From positions 3,908,001 through 3,972,000 of the forward strand of contig NC_088307.1 of the NCBI RefSeq assembly GCF_032854445.1: DNA of 64,000 bases, in the 5' to 3' direction. The notes under the pieces are model-generated. The model saw nothing but the letters and a program-made list of their open reading frames with translations, did not search any database and was not told the origin of the DNA. Positions 25,400 through 39,519 of the stretch are shown piece after piece. The translations under genes were made by a program, and so were the position numbers. The stretch is from Liolophura sinensis (taxonomy: Eukaryota > Mollusca > Polyplacophora > Chitonida > Chitonidae). The stretch's first letter is position 1. Every line of letters starts with the position of its first letter.

Positions 25400-26399
25400 A
25401 TGCCTCTATTGACTCCAGAACAACGCGAGAGGGCCTTTGGCATGGTATCCATGGGAGCCACCCATGCCCACATTGCAAGGACCTTCGGCTGCTCTCGTGT
25501 AACTTTGTCAAACTTGATGCAACGTTACAGACAGACAGGGCAGACATGGGACAGGCCATGAGCAGGCAGGCCTAGGGTAACTACGGCCAGAGAAGACGGC
25601 TGCGCACCTTATACAAGAGGAACCGCTTCCTGACAGTGACGCGCCATCGTCAATCAAAGTCCTAGGTTACAGGTTCAGTCGGCAGACCGTGTCAAGGGGA
25701 CTCATGGTCCACGGAATTAGGGTCTATCGCTATTCAGAGGGCAGTTGTTGACAGCCACACATCATCGCTCGAATTGTATGCCGTTGGCAGCGACGTGATT
25801 GGCAACTTGTTGTTTTCACGGATGAAAGCCGCTTCTACCTGTTCCGAGCGGATGGCAGACAGCGAGGTTACCGTCGATGAGGCGAACGGCCGGCTGCATC
25901 ATGCGTCCAGGAGGTGGCACTGTTTGGTGGCGGCAGCGTGATGGTGTGGGGTGGGATTTGTGGAGAGGAACGGACACCACTGGTCTTCATCTACGGGAAC
26001 CTAACAGCTCAACGTTACGTCCATGAAATTATACGTGCTGTTGCCTTGCCATTCCTTCAACAGCAGCCACGTGGTGTCCTGTAGCAGCATGACAACACCA
26101 GGCCCCATACAGTTCTAGTAATGCAGAACTTCCTGGACGCCAACAACGTCAACGTCTTGCCGTGGCCTGCACGTTCCCCAGATATGTCTCCCATTAAACA
26201 CCTTTGGGATATTATGGGTCGTCGAGTAAGACAACGGCCACACCTTGCAGCAAACCGACAAGAACTGGCGTTCGCTCTCCCAGATGAATGTCAACGAATC
26301 CCACTTCATCTCATCGGGCGACTGGCTTTTCTATGCGTCGGAGAGTTTTTGCATGCATTGAAGCAAGGGGTGGCTACACGCGATATTGATTGGTTTTGA
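25400..26399 (+). pseudogene. Decayed Tc1-like transposase (DD34E family)
   Basis: The reading starts MPLLTPEQRERAFGM and has an N-terminal helix-turn-helix (HIARTFGCSRVTLSNLMQRY). Later come VVFTDESRFYLF, FGGGSVMVWGGI, QHDNTRPHT and WPARSPDMSPIKHLWD, the hallmark blocks of Tc1 transposases in order. It is broken by in-frame stops at 25559, 25749, 25878 and 26082 and a frameshift between 25559 and 25749. The catalytic Asp codons are at 25821 and 26091. The third catalytic position, 34 residues further on and normally Glu in this family, is Lys (AAA at 26196-26198). Terminal inverted repeats were not identified. Confidence 0.92.
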
Positions 26400-28400
26400 T
26401 ATTGACTGATTTTAAAAATAATCAACTTTTTGTATACTCTGCCCATTGTTAACCAAGATGGAATGGCTATTTTTCTACCCCTGCTTAGTTTATTCACTTG
26501 TAAAATGATTTGAGGGCTGCTTTGTCTGTTCTTCCTCAAGGCTTTCAATATCCAAAAGTCATTGGTCTTTTCAATATATTAAACTTCAGTCATCCTGTTT
26601 TTTGCTTTGGCAAAATAAATGGATTTGAACTCTTTGTAAAGTTTCTTTTGGCCGTCAGTTTATACATATTTCTGAAAGCTGAAAGACTGCTGATTTCAAA
26701 AATTTATCATATTTGCAAAAATAAAGAGAAAATTGCCAAAAAAAAAAGAACCAGAGTTGTTCTCCAAAATGCTTTTTTTCGCCAATTTTCAAGATTTTAG
26801 TTGCATAGTGCACTATTTAAACTTTAAACCTGCCCCACAGATTTGTAATATTCATCTTCGATTTTTCTGAGTGATCATCTAAACTTTAATCAATTTCAAA
26901 AGTTTTGGAAACTTTGATATTTTTTCACTCGTATCTTTAAAACTAGTAAAGATGTAAAAAATCTATGGAACTATTGTTCAGTTTAAATGTATAGTTCTGC
27001 GTGTGCTGGATTTCAAAGCAATATATTGACTTATAGGCGAGAAAAGGAATTCAACAACATGACTGGCTCAAAAGCAGAAAGGGAGATGAATGACAAATTC
27101 GCCATTAATTCGATTTCAAATTAATTCTAATTAAGAACTGTCCCGCCTCTTTTGAAAATGTGGATAGTTGAGCCTACTTATGTAAAATTAGAACAAAACA
27201 TATTGCTCCATGAAAACTTAAGTTAGTGTTTTGTCTTGGACAGTTCTGAGGAAAACCTTCTTTAATGTATGAGTTTATAAATTCCTCCATTGATGACACC
27301 TCAGAAGGGCTGATTAAAGCAGTTGTGTTTTATTGACAAGTACACGAGACCCCACACTGCCATCAGCATGAGAAGAGGTTTGCGCTAGCAGTGGTAAAAT
27401 TAACACAGGCAGGCGGCAATAAACATTTACTAGAGGCATGTCCATTCGCGGCAGGTAATCTCCCTTAATCAGTTAATCTCCCTAATCAAAGAAACCATGA
27501 GTGCCTAGGTTGACAACATTACAGTTTCAGTGAAATTTAAGGTACTTACAATTTCAATGTACTTTTCCTCTTCAAGTGGGAGGGGAGGTAAGAAACTGAG
27601 AATCAAAATGTACTTAAAAAAAAAAAAAAAAAATTATCTAATTCATCCCGAGGTGTTCTATTCTTTTATTAATTAAGGTCACATCAGCGGAAGGTAACAT
27701 AAGTTATTAGGGTGTAAGTTGGTATTACACCGGAACCACCATCAGTTATTATTTAAATTCATACCTGTAGAGGTAATGTACACGTAGGCCTAGGTCTACA
27801 GACGCCTACAACGATAATGGCCTATACATGTACGCATATAGCCTACACATGTACATATATAGTCTATACATGAACATATATATTATAGCCTATACATGCA
27901 CATATATAGTCTATACAATGTACATAGATAGTGTATACATGTAAATAGGCCTAGACCTATGTGTAAGCCCTGTATAGGCCTACACTATCAATTAAGCTTT
28001 AACAACTTCGACACCAGACGTACGCATTGGACAACACGTTGTGATTTAATATTTAGGTGTATTTTATTCCCATTTTCTACAATAAACTGGAATATATAGG
28101 CCCTATGTATCATATCATAGGTGTCTCACCTCTGAGATTTGCAATATTTAAAGTATTACATTTTTTGAGGCCTCGTGTCTGTCGTTACAGCCGTAGCAAA
28201 TACCTGGCATGTTTTAAATAAGCCTTTTCCCTCTGTAAAGTTTATAAATCAGAAGAAACAACAATGCATATCTTTTTCTCAGCTTAATCCCGATCATTTC
28301 AAAGATAACTCTGAAGCTGTAGATCTGCTTCTGGGGATGCAAAAAACAGCGCGCGGCGTGCTTAGTGAATACAAAACAGTTGTTGACCACAACCGTTAAA
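26400..28400. other. Intergenic DNA upstream of RXR
   Basis: Mostly unique AT-rich sequence. At 27820-27960 there is a degenerate repeat built on CCTATACATGTACATATATAG. A poly-A run lies near 27613-27633. No gene recognised. Confidence 0.45.
27820..27960. repeat. Degenerate ~22-bp tandem repeat
   Basis: About six imperfect copies of CTATACATGTACATATATAG separated by small differences. No known function. Confidence 0.6.
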
Positions 28401-28583
28401 GTATTTACTATGGAATCATGGGAAATAGCTGTTCATGGGAGTAGGGTAAACTAGGCCAACAAGAACGAGGTCAAGGGAGAAGTTCGCAGGTTCGCAGCGC
28501 CCTGCCTTTGCATGGTGTTGGAAAATTTCGTGTCGAGATTGTGATTTCCATAAACTGACGCAGATCCTAGCGGGTTTCCGCTG
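28400..28583 (+). promoter_or_regulatory. Candidate RXR 5'UTR / promoter-proximal region
   Basis: This segment lies upstream of the inferred RXR start codon and, with the next few hundred bases, is richer in CpG than surrounding DNA. No TATA box stands out. Assignment depends on the inferred first exon being right. Confidence 0.35.
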
Positions 28584-28602
28584 ATGGAGCATTCAGACAT
28601 AG
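28584..28602 (+). CDS. RXR: RXR first coding exon (inferred)
   Basis: ATG GAG CAT TCA GAC ATA G is followed by a strong donor GTAAGT at 28603. RXR exon 2 begins GT GCT GGG TCT ATG, so it needs exactly one base carried over. Joining gives [14 protein letters not shown] in frame. Invertebrate RXR proteins often begin with a short M-[DE]-x-S peptide from a separate exon. No transcript evidence is available here. The alternative start is the Met at 35292. Confidence 0.6.
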
Positions 28603-31600
28603 GTAAGTAAAGCCTGACAGGCCTTCTGTCGACATGGCATCTCGATCTGAAACGATGCAAGGCTGGAGTTTGATCGGCGGCAAGAAGCGAGAAACAGGCA
28701 AGCCGCCGACAACACGCCGCCATTTTTCTAGTGTGTGAATTTCGTACTGAGATCACCCCAGCGCCAAGTTCATTGAACTTTTAGCTGATGTAGTCGACAA
28801 AAACACCGCTTGATGACTGCTTAAGGCTTCCACTGACTAATTTTTTTGCACATGCTCGTTAGTTAAGTTTTGAATATTGTCATAAATGGCCGTTTGGTAG
28901 GGTTTTTAGGCGTTTTAACTTGTTGGCAAAATGAAGCTCTGAACTTGCGGGACCCTCTGTCATGGCGGCCAGACCGTGAGCCGAACAAGATCATTACATA
29001 ACACCAGTGTGCGTGTCGTAACAGCTCGTGCAAGGGTTACACGAAACCAGTTTATGCTGACGTATTGTTTTGACGAGGAAGCATTTTTCAAGGGTAGTTC
29101 GGCCTACATCTGCCTGTTAGGAGCCCAGGAATTGCAGGTTTGAAAGACACTTCTTTAGTTAAAATCACTTAAATCTGGTATTCTTCTATTGCATTTATGC
29201 ATGCAAAGTAGACGGTATTAGATTTGCTGAGGCATCTTACAGATGTCTGGCTTGTTGTGAGCATCTTATTTGGACATGCAAGTTCATTTTGCAGACTGAA
29301 GATCAGTCACTTTGACATGAACTCCAATTTTTGACACTGCAAGCTGTCTGCTTTTTGGAAAATACTCTGAATTCTAGGATGTTTTGGGAAGCTGTAAACA
29401 CTGGGGTGATATTTATGAGTACCTTTCGAGTCACTATTTACGTCCATTCATTCATGCTTCCCTTAATGAGGCTGGCCAAATATGGATGAGACCCTTTTCA
29501 GATGTAGTTGACATGACAAAAGCATGTGACACATGCACATACTCATTCAACCCTGACCATGTTCATCTGTCTTAAAGGTGTCTAAAAGCCACGTTCTAGC
29601 ACAACAACTCAAGCGGTGAAGTGGTATAAGCAACTGGCTACGGACCCAACAGGCTGTCTGATGGAAGTTTGAAACCAGAGTGTTTCACAACAAACTAACG
29701 AAATCCTTTCAAAAATGTATGAGCCGCAAATAATACAACACAGAAATCTCATGTAACGTTGACACGTGACAGTATCTAAAATTAAAGTCTTATTTCCTAA
29801 ATAAACTGATGTAGTTACTTGCCAGTGTCAAGTATTTCGAAGCTGTTAGTACAGCTGCTATAAGCATCACCAAGGTATCATGGACCCATGCAGCCTAGGG
29901 AATAACAGATTGACTTTGTGCTTACGATAAATAGACAGACGAAAAGATAAGGAACATAAGTGTCTGCTTACTTAAGGCTTTGTAGACGCACTTGATAGGT
30001 AGTTTAGACTGCAGCAGGTCAGATGATGTGCACCATGGACAATCAGATGAGGCCGTATGTCCCAATCCAGCCCCCATACCTGCATGTTTGACTGCAGCAT
30101 TGCACCTGGACCATTTATCAGATTCAAGTACCTGGTGACGAACATTGGTTGCCTGTGGGGCTATCACACATACCTGCACCCACAAACCAGATCTCTGCCA
30201 CTCAGCTGCCCGTTCGATTTGAGTAGAATACAGTTGCTGGCCATAGACCCCCATTAATTTTCCATCAGCGACAATGTTAACGTATAGCGCTGTAGCTCAG
30301 CCTCAAACATTCCGGCCAATAAGCTTTTTTGCATACCTGATCCAGCCTGTGAGAAAGAAGCCCTTAAAATCTTGACATAGGTTGACCGTCAAAATCTGGA
30401 CCTTTCTATGCCAGCAGCTGGTAGGAGTGCCTCGCAACGCAAAGGGGACGTCACTTGCAGCCTCGTCACCACCTATTTCCTTGTGTCCTCTCACCCAGAA
30501 TTTCAAACTTTCATCAGTAAAACTCATACCTGTCCAAAACAATTTCCAGCATTTTGTTACCAAGCATGCACCTGTACACCAAAAACGGCAGGCTGGCAGC
30601 AAAAAAAAGACTTTACCTCCTAAAATACACAGAATTACATTCGTCCCTTCTGAAAAACAGAATTTGTAATGGGGGACTGTGTCTAGCTTACTTAATCAGG
30701 ACGTCTGACTAAATGTGTTGTGTTATACATACATACATGTAGTTTGGCAGTGGGATATGGTCTAGATGTTAAGGCACATGAAGTATGGCTTCAAACTCAG
30801 CCTTAGACAGGGAGTTTGCAAGATATCCGTCGCTGGTTATGCCAAATTATGGGGCCTTTATGACAAGAAATTTCCAAAGATGCTCATGTGGCTGTTTATG
30901 CGTATCTGTGTTAATGTCATGTGCAGGAAAGTTCATCAGCAACTTGCCAGAGATCTGTTGTTGTTTAGCCAGGGCACTCTACTTTCCTCCTCCTGTAAAC
31001 GGACTGCCATTGTGTGTGTATGTGTGAAAAATTGGCATTTAACAAAAATCAAATAAATCCAAGCCTGGGTATAAGTTTCATGTGGATGTGGGACATAATG
31101 GTGAATCTTTCCATTCTGAAATCTATTCCCAGTTTTAAAAAAATTACAGTATGGTTTATATGGCAGTTTTGCCCTTTACCAGACAGTTGGCCCCTATGAA
31201 AATATTTGGTGCAGGACATTGTCCTTATCCAGGCTTGAAAGAAACATATAATCAAAATATAGGTTATGAAGTACATGTAGTCCCTAAGGGAGATCTGGTT
31301 GTTAAATGACCCAGTTTGCATTGACAGGCACAATTGCGACATATGCTAAACAGGTGAAAATATCAGGTTGAAAAACATGTCAGAGTTCATGATGCTGCAT
31401 TTTTTTTTTTTCAGTAGTATGCAGTTTCATGAAATTTATTTCCATTGATCACTTGTCATGACATTCGTACACCAGCATCAGCTCTGTGTTCAAAGCTACA
31501 TGTGCATGGCCCTCCCTGTGCTGTAGCACATGTATTTACCTGTGCCTTCAAGTCAAGAGGATTGTCCGGTAACTGGTAAGGGCAGATGATTCCCAAGGTC

Positions 31601-34600
31601 ATTTCAGTTTCCTCTAATGATAAACCTAGCCACCATAATATTTTTTAATGGAAAATTCTTTCTTTTGTGGCATGAAGGCCAGTCAGATGAATAAATTTGA
31701 AGGATAATATGTGCGATGTCGTGTACATCCTGTACATGTGGAATTCTGGGCACCGTCCCTCACCATTGTGTATTTTAGAGTCATTCAAAATTGCAGAAGT
31801 ATATGATTGTGATTTTGTCGAGATTTGTGTCTAATGTTTTGAAACCCGAAACAAAGCAAAATCAAGACAAGCTATAATCAAAATATTTGTGAAAAACAGG
31901 GTGCTCAAAATATCTGTAGATAGCCCTATGCCAGTTTTTGTTAACATGATGATGTGTGAGATTTATTCATTTATTCATTTGATTGGTGTTCTACGCTGTA
32001 CTCAAAAATATTTTACTTACATGACAATGGCCAGCATTGTGGTGACGTTCGCAGGTTGATGACAGACCTTACCATGTACAGCTGGAGAAGAAGCCAGCGT
32101 AATGTGGACATGAGTTCGCAGCGGCCATGGACTTATTTAAGGCTTACTTTGTATGTTCAGTTAAGATTTAAGGAGAGTAATTATTATAAGAATTTCTTAT
32201 GTCATAGATTTATTGGATGGCCATTATTGATTTAGAGCAGAAAACTCTCATAATCATGACCGCAAGGAACATACGTTTTTATCATTTTTGATAACACTGT
32301 AAATTAAGAAATTAAAAATAAAAGAAAAAGAGTGGATTTCATTGCATGAAAATCAGAAAAAAAAAGAAAGACAAATTAGAAGATTTGTATGATATAATTA
32401 TGTATAGTTGTGCCCAATTTAAAACCCAACTGATGCTTTCATTATCACTGAATACAGTACTACATGTAAAAGCAAGAAAAAATCTGTAGATGATTGAGGG
32501 TCTCCCTCCCGGGCTCTGCCCAGTTTCTTCCAACCATAATGCTGGCTGCCATCAGGAAACAGCAATCAAGTAAAAAACAGCAATCACGTAAAAAAGAGCA
32601 AGAAAAATGCATTTTACATCTATGCCTTTCACAGCTTTTTAATCCTGTAGTGTACATGGTAAGATAATATAGCAGAGTGAAAAGTGTACCCATGTTTACG
32701 TTCAGTGATAAGATGATGGGTTTCAACTTCCTTTTAATGTCTGATAAAACCTTTAAAATCACCTCAAAAGAGAAGCCCTAGGCAATGTGGATGGCTGTCT
32801 AAGAACCAACAAATCTGTGGCACATTGGAAGCCAGTATCTGGGTGAGCTTTGTATGATGGGGGGGGGGGGGGAGAGGGGAAGAATCTCCTCAGCATTAAT
32901 ACATATATATACATGAACATGTAACAACAGAAACATGAAATGCCAGTATTGATTTTTAAATGGCCCGAAGACTATATTATCTCAGTCTATGCCGTTTATG
33001 TGTGGTTGATGATTTCATTGTATTGCTCCCTTGTGTAGTGGAACATGGCTGAGAGTGCGTTGTGGATACAATATATGGACATGTATCATGTACGTTTAAT
33101 GATATTTTCAGTGTCTTTTATTGATCCAGGAAGTAGTTTTGTTAGCTGATTGAAGGATCTATGGCTGAATAGCATATTAATTGTTCAGCTGGCAAAAGTA
33201 TTTTGCCGTCACTGTTTGGTACTTGCTGGACTTAGCTGTAGTGTCAGCCCCCAATATTTATAGACTTGCATGTACATGTGTAAAGCCCTCGGATGCTCAG
33301 AGGTTGTCTTAATACTGTATATATGTATATGCCACCAAAAGGAGGAAATAAAAAACAACCTAAACAATCTACGTGTAGCTAGTATTAAATCAACTAAGCA
33401 CTGGTGGCAGTTCAGCACAGGATATTAAAAAAAAAAAAATCATCAGCGTTCATTAGTTATGTGACATTTGTAGGTTGACATTCCATTACTTGTTTTCATT
33501 TTGTTTGAAAAATCAGGCAAGGTCAAATTTTGAATCTGAAAGAAGAAAACTTCAATAAATGACACTATAGGCTGGAAAAAGCACATTGTTTTCAATCTGT
33601 TGGTGCCTGCTGCATAATTTTGCCATTTTTCCTTGTAAAGCTTGAAAACGGCAAAGCTGGCATAAATCGCTGAGTCCATCGCGTCCTCCGTCTTTAACAC
33701 ACTGTAATTTATGCTGGGGTTGTGTTGCCTCGCAGCCTATGAGAGTCGTTAAAACTGCCGGCTTGTTTGTGTAAACGTAGAACGTACATCCAACATTCTG
33801 GTTTCTCGATCGTCAAGCGGAAAACAAACTACTGTACCTTCTGGGAAGAAGAGCTGTACCAGAAATCTATGAACCACACTTCCGACAGGCTTCCGACAGC
33901 AATTCTCCTAACACAGAAGACTTCAGGACTAGTTCTTAGGCAATAGGGAGTGGCCCACAGCGGATTTTGGTGCTAACTTTATTTATAATTTATCAACTTG
34001 AGGTACATATTAGATTCTTTTTATGGCGTGCACCTGCAGGGAAACGCATACTCTTTTCAATGGTATTTGTTTGATATCTAAATTTTCTTCTCCTTTAAGA
34101 TTTCTGATGTGAAATGATGAAGCAAGCCTTTTTTCAGATAGAGGCCTGTTAAAACTGTGATCATTAATCATTATTTTAATGGAGCTTTATTATGTGTAAA
34201 TTGTGATGTGTATTTCATGTAAACATGTCAAATGCGTTATTCATTTTCTGTCAGCTGATTGATGTTGAAGATTGTGTTATATTGTATTGATACTGTATTA
34301 TGATAATTTATGTCACTGGTTGGTTGTCTCCACCAGTAATAAAACTCCTAGCATTCCTACAAGAACGATACTCTTGACTACAGCGCAAAACAACAATGTA
34401 TAAATGTGTTTTGGTTTTATATAGGATGCGGATTAACTAGACAGAGATCTAGGTGATGGTAAATCAACCTTTTTCATTCCCAAATAACCAAGATTGAATT
34501 TTAGTCTAAATTTATATATGTGTAATGTACACTGTACAGTATATATGCCTTGGATGTCGGCTATACCCACTCTGACCCATAGCATGAAATGGAAATGGTC

Positions 34601-37600
34601 AAGGTGCAAAGGTATATTTCTCCCCAAAAAAAAAAAAAAAAAAAAATGGACATTGGACAGGGTAGCAGTATCTAATGCCTGTCTGTATCAATTAACATTG
34701 TGCCAGACATGAATGACGCAGGGCACAGATTTTATGGGCAGGGTGTAGCATTCTTCTGAAAAAGCCTAACTAAATATTTGCCACTCCACATTATGGAATG
34801 CATTCTCCATAGCGTGCACTCCACATTATGGACTCAGATATTTTAATGTCAGACTAAAACAAGTACATGTAGGCAAGAGGTCATGTTTTTTCTATTGACC
34901 ATGAGATGCATTTCTGTACACCTTGCCCTAGAGCACATGTACATGTACAGTATGTTGTACAGTAAGGCTCGCTTGTGTTTTGTATGTGTATATTTTACCA
35001 GAAAGCATGCATGTACACATGTGGTCTAGCTATGACAGTACAAAAAGAAGCTTCTTCTTGGTCTGTAAAAATGGTTTAAATTACAGTTTTCCTGCAGTCC
35101 CAGCTGTTAAATCCAGAAATCAAGCAATTTGCTGTGTTGATAGCAATGGGGATAGGTTGAAAAATAACTTTGTTGTGGAGAGAGCCCGAATTGCAGGCAC
35201 TATGCTAGTAGATTCTTGTTATAGATGACATCGCTCTTCTGATTGCCCAATGTCAAATTGTACTCTTCATTGTTTTGTAGGTGCTGGGTCTATGGACAGC
35301 TCTCTGGGCATGGATAACAGCCCAATGCCCAGTGTGGGTTCCATGGGGCACATGGCCTCCATGGGGTCCCCTCCCGACATCAAACCGGACATTTCACAAC
35401 TCCACCATTCACCCACCAGTACCCAGGGGCCGTACTTCACCTTTGGCCATGCTCCCTTCCCAGGGATGCAGCCCACTTCCACTCAACAGTCCATGTCCCT
35501 GGCCTCGCCCACCCTTCACTCCCCATCCTCCAGTATGAACTCTCCCGGTTTGGCCAACCTAGCCTCCCCAGGTTCATCAATCGCCTCTCCTCCCAGTGCC
35601 CACATGCCCCACTCCATGTCCAACAAACACATCTGTGCCATTTGTGGTGACCGGGCATCCGGTAAACACTACGGTGTCTACAGGTAAGTCACAGGTCATT
35701 TGGTAAAATGTATGCCTGTACAAAACTCAATTTATATAATATCTTATTTGAAGTATTGGCTTAAACTCAGTAATTTAGGAGAAAATTAAGAATATTCCGT
35801 GATCAAATACATTAAGTTTGAAGGTTTCCATTGGATGGTTTGCTTTTTTGACATTTAGGTGGCTGTTACTATAGGAATCATTTGCTGACATCTCATCCTC
35901 TTTTCTGTTCCTAGTTGTGAAGGTTGTAAAGGGTTTTTCAAGAGAACCGTGAGGAAGGACTTGACATACGCATGTAGGGACGACAAGAACTGTGTGATCG
36001 ACAAACGCCAGAGGAATCGATGTCAGTATTGTCGCTACATGAAGTGCTTGTCAATGGGGATGAAGAGAGAAGGTTTGTACATTTCCATATCGTTCAGATT
36101 TAAGAATTATATGAAACATGAACACAAAATAATTTGGACAGAATCATACCCTTCCCAATTTTCCCATTTAGTCAAGGCATAACCGGACATCTTGCCTTAA
36201 TATGCTAAAAATTAGATCTACCTGGCTTTGTTGTGGGCATAGCTGTGGTTTAGTAAATAACATGTTTTTTATACACATATTAAGGAAGCTTTACATGTCT
36301 TTAACAGGAGTATTAAGCAACAAGTAGTAGTGGTATCTTTTGCAACTAAGGCATGTTTTTGGTAGAATAGTTTTTTGTTTTTTGTGGCTTTACCTGCTAA
36401 ACATACCGTAATTCATTGCCCTTTTCAACCGGCTAACATCAAGACATAGCTGTGTGCCAGACCGTGAAATTTGCGACTTTTTCTTCGCATGATCGAACTT
36501 TAAAACAGTGTAGCAATGGTGGGGTGGGTGATTGTTTTCTCGCCTTGACCGATGGCGAGACAAACATCGCCATGGGACTGCAGTGCACATACTTTGGGAG
36601 ATGAAAGTAGCCCAGTTGATGCAGGCTTGATTAATTCCATACAACATATCCATATCCATGAATTAAAATGAAGAAAAGTATCAAGTATCACAGTTGTTTA
36701 CAAACCAGTAAATTCTGAAACTGTCTCAAAGCATATTCTTGCCAAACTGGCAAGCGAACGACAGCTGCTCCAGCTGTTTGTTACACTGCATTGGTGAATG
36801 CATTATACGGGGAACAGTGTTGTCTGTTCACAGTCCCATTAATAATTGAACAAATCAGCATGCAGATGTGTTTCAGCGATAAAGACCTGACTGACAAGTA
36901 TCTGTCGTTAAGCTCCCGTGAAATACCACGGGTAAAATTCAAAATAACAGGTGGTCTAATCGGGCTGCTGCTGTCATTGACAGGTCATACAAACAATGCT
37001 GGAACTTCAAACTTCGTCTGTACAGTTTATTACTGGCCATGGACTTCATAATGAATGCCTTTATCACTGAGAATGAAAGAAGTTGATTTGGTATTTAAAT
37101 ACACATTCTAACACAACCACGAAATGCGTACTATACAGGGAATAGAGACGTCAACTGCCTATATTGGACGCTATATGCAGTAAATGTTTTAGCGCGACCC
37201 AACACTGTCATCGAAGTGTAGCCTCATAGCATTCTGCAGGGTTGTTCCAACCGCAGGGAGGACGGGTTGGTACTCCATACAGCTTAAATGTATGAAAACA
37301 AACTGTATGACATTGTCAACACAAAGCCGTGCAATCTCTATGTAGGTCAACATGGTTGACTTGAGGGCAAATTACTAACATTCCCTGACAGATCTATGTA
37401 CACTTAGCAACTACGAAGTATAAACAACAAAAAGCACCAGCAAAATTCAACATACACATGGGAATTTATTTATTTTAAATTTTCATCAAAATTGAGTGCA
37501 CAAATGTGTGGTGACTAGGGCAAGTAAGTTTTGGAAATATCTAGGTCTGCAGGCCTTCATCCCGGCTACATGTTATCTTTGACGGCAAAAGCAGTGGAGC

Positions 37601-38221
37601 TAGCCGCGAGTCTCTAGTTCGTAAGTTCCTGCGTAATATACCGGCGTACGTGTAGACAGTTTGCCGAGTTCATTTACTACTGCTGACTGTTGTAGCTTTT
37701 TGCGTAGCGCTTGTCACCTTGTTAGCTAAATATCCCCGTTCGTCATTGCTGTCTGTCGGTCTGTTCTTAGTTTTATTTCCACATCTCAACGCTCCCGACT
37801 GAAATCTTCACACGAAGACTTACTTTAGGAATGTCTGAAACTCACCCAACAACCATCGTGAACACATCACATACAATGCGGTATTCTCATTGGTTCTTGA
37901 CATATGGTCCCTATAGTTCTGTAAAGTGGACTTTTCCATGGAGCGATTGACGCAAGAGAAGTGTAATGAAAATAAAGGGGTGAATAGGTATCAGTTTGAA
38001 AATGCAAAAGGAGCAACAAAAATGAGTGTTAAATACATGTGAACAGGTAATGTGTTGAAAAGAAATAATGACTTGTAAAGGCTGTGATAACTGCAGTAAA
38101 AAAGGAAGCCTGCGGGTGAGTCCTAAAACAGTGGACACTTCCTTTTTGAATGTAAGTGAATGAAGCCATTTTTTCTATTCTAACATATCACCCGTTATAT
38201 ATATATATATATTTATATATG

Positions 38222-38295
<74 letters not shown>

Positions 38296-39478
38296 CATAT
38301 ATATTAAATTGCCAGTTGCCTGTAACCTGGTCAGTTAGCATTTTGCCCATTTTTGCTTTTTACGATTTTGTTAAATGCTATTCCATGGCTGCTTTGTGAA
38401 ACATTTTTAATCTGGTGCTGGAGCATTTTCGGTTAAGGCAACAATTACCATTCTCTGTGTCTACAGCTTTTGTTGTGGAGTGGAAATTTGTTATGGTTTG
38501 GGATAATTTTTTTTTCTTTTCATTTAAGTGTCCTGCTGCCAGCCATATATGTAAGCTGAAATAATAACTGTACATTTACCAGCCACTTTGCACTGTTTAC
38601 TCTGCTTGCTGATGCTTGTCTGTCTGTCTGTTCGTCCTTCACATGTCCAGTTCAACTCAATATAGCATTTGTTGCTTAATGTTCAGTTATTTTTGCAGCT
38701 GTACAGGAGGAACGACAGCGCACAAAAGAGAAAATGGAAGGCGAGGTAGAGAGCACAAGTAGTGCCAACAATGACATGCCCACAGAGAGGGTACTGGAGG
38801 CGGAGCTAGCCGTGGAACCCAAAACAGATACATACATTGATACACAGGTACATACACCAATCAACATTACACAACAACAACAACAACTGACCAGTTGCAT
38901 CATTGCCCTCTGCTTTGCTCCCATTAGTGGGAGTGGTATTGTAGAGTTGACTTTGCTGTTGTATTTATTAAACTGGTTTCCCCATCTTGGAATTTAATTT
39001 GACATACACATTTCCAAGCACCTGTTGATTTTGGCAATGTCAGGAAGTTTGTCAGGTGCCTGACAAAGGTTGGTGGTTTACTCTTGATTACTCTTCTGTG
39101 ATTCTCCAGCACTAAAAACACTTCAACGGGTACAGTGAATCTGTATCTCATGACATGGTTCGGATGAAAACTATTGATCTGTGATGTACTTGAAAAAGAG
39201 TGGCAATGTTCATGAAAACCTGAGAGATTCAGGACGTCCCATGTGATAGATGTTGTGTTTCTAGAATGGGGAAAAAAATCAGATTGGAGCTCAGTTTGGA
39301 CAGTTATGAATTTGCTTAATATTGGTTTTTCTCATATAAAATATCCCCAAGTTGAATGTAAATAAATGGAACTGAGATCATTCAAGGTGCATGGATACCA
39401 AGAAGTGTGTGTGTGTGAATCAGACTGGTTCAATAAAAGCATTGCAAAAAAAGGGGGGGGGGGTGCAGATAAAGCCTG

Positions 39479-39519
<41 letters not shown>

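Larger units (their letters stand above)
28603..35280. other. RXR intron 1
   Basis: A 6.7-kb intron. It contains an inverted SINE (31961-32130), a SINE fragment (32491-32545), poly-A/T and poly-G runs (31400, 32861, 34625) and otherwise unassigned sequence. Short ORFs on both strands at 29922-30602 are not recognised and have no splice context. Confidence 0.55.

Noticed and set aside
28939-28990. ATGGCGGCCAGACCGTGA as a start codon for another gene
   Set aside because: It stops after five codons and lacks a nearby donor in phase with any recognised exon. ATGGCGGCC at 47812 likewise stops soon after.
29922-30602. Two minus-strand ORFs of about 100 codons inside RXR intron 1
   Set aside because: No recognisable domain, no convincing splice or start context and overlapping plus-strand frames of similar length; treated as chance.
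36061-36182. Read-through ORF extending RXR exon 3 after KREG
   Set aside because: It runs into the intron past a usable donor at 36073 that joins in phase to the hinge exon; the extension has no family similarity.
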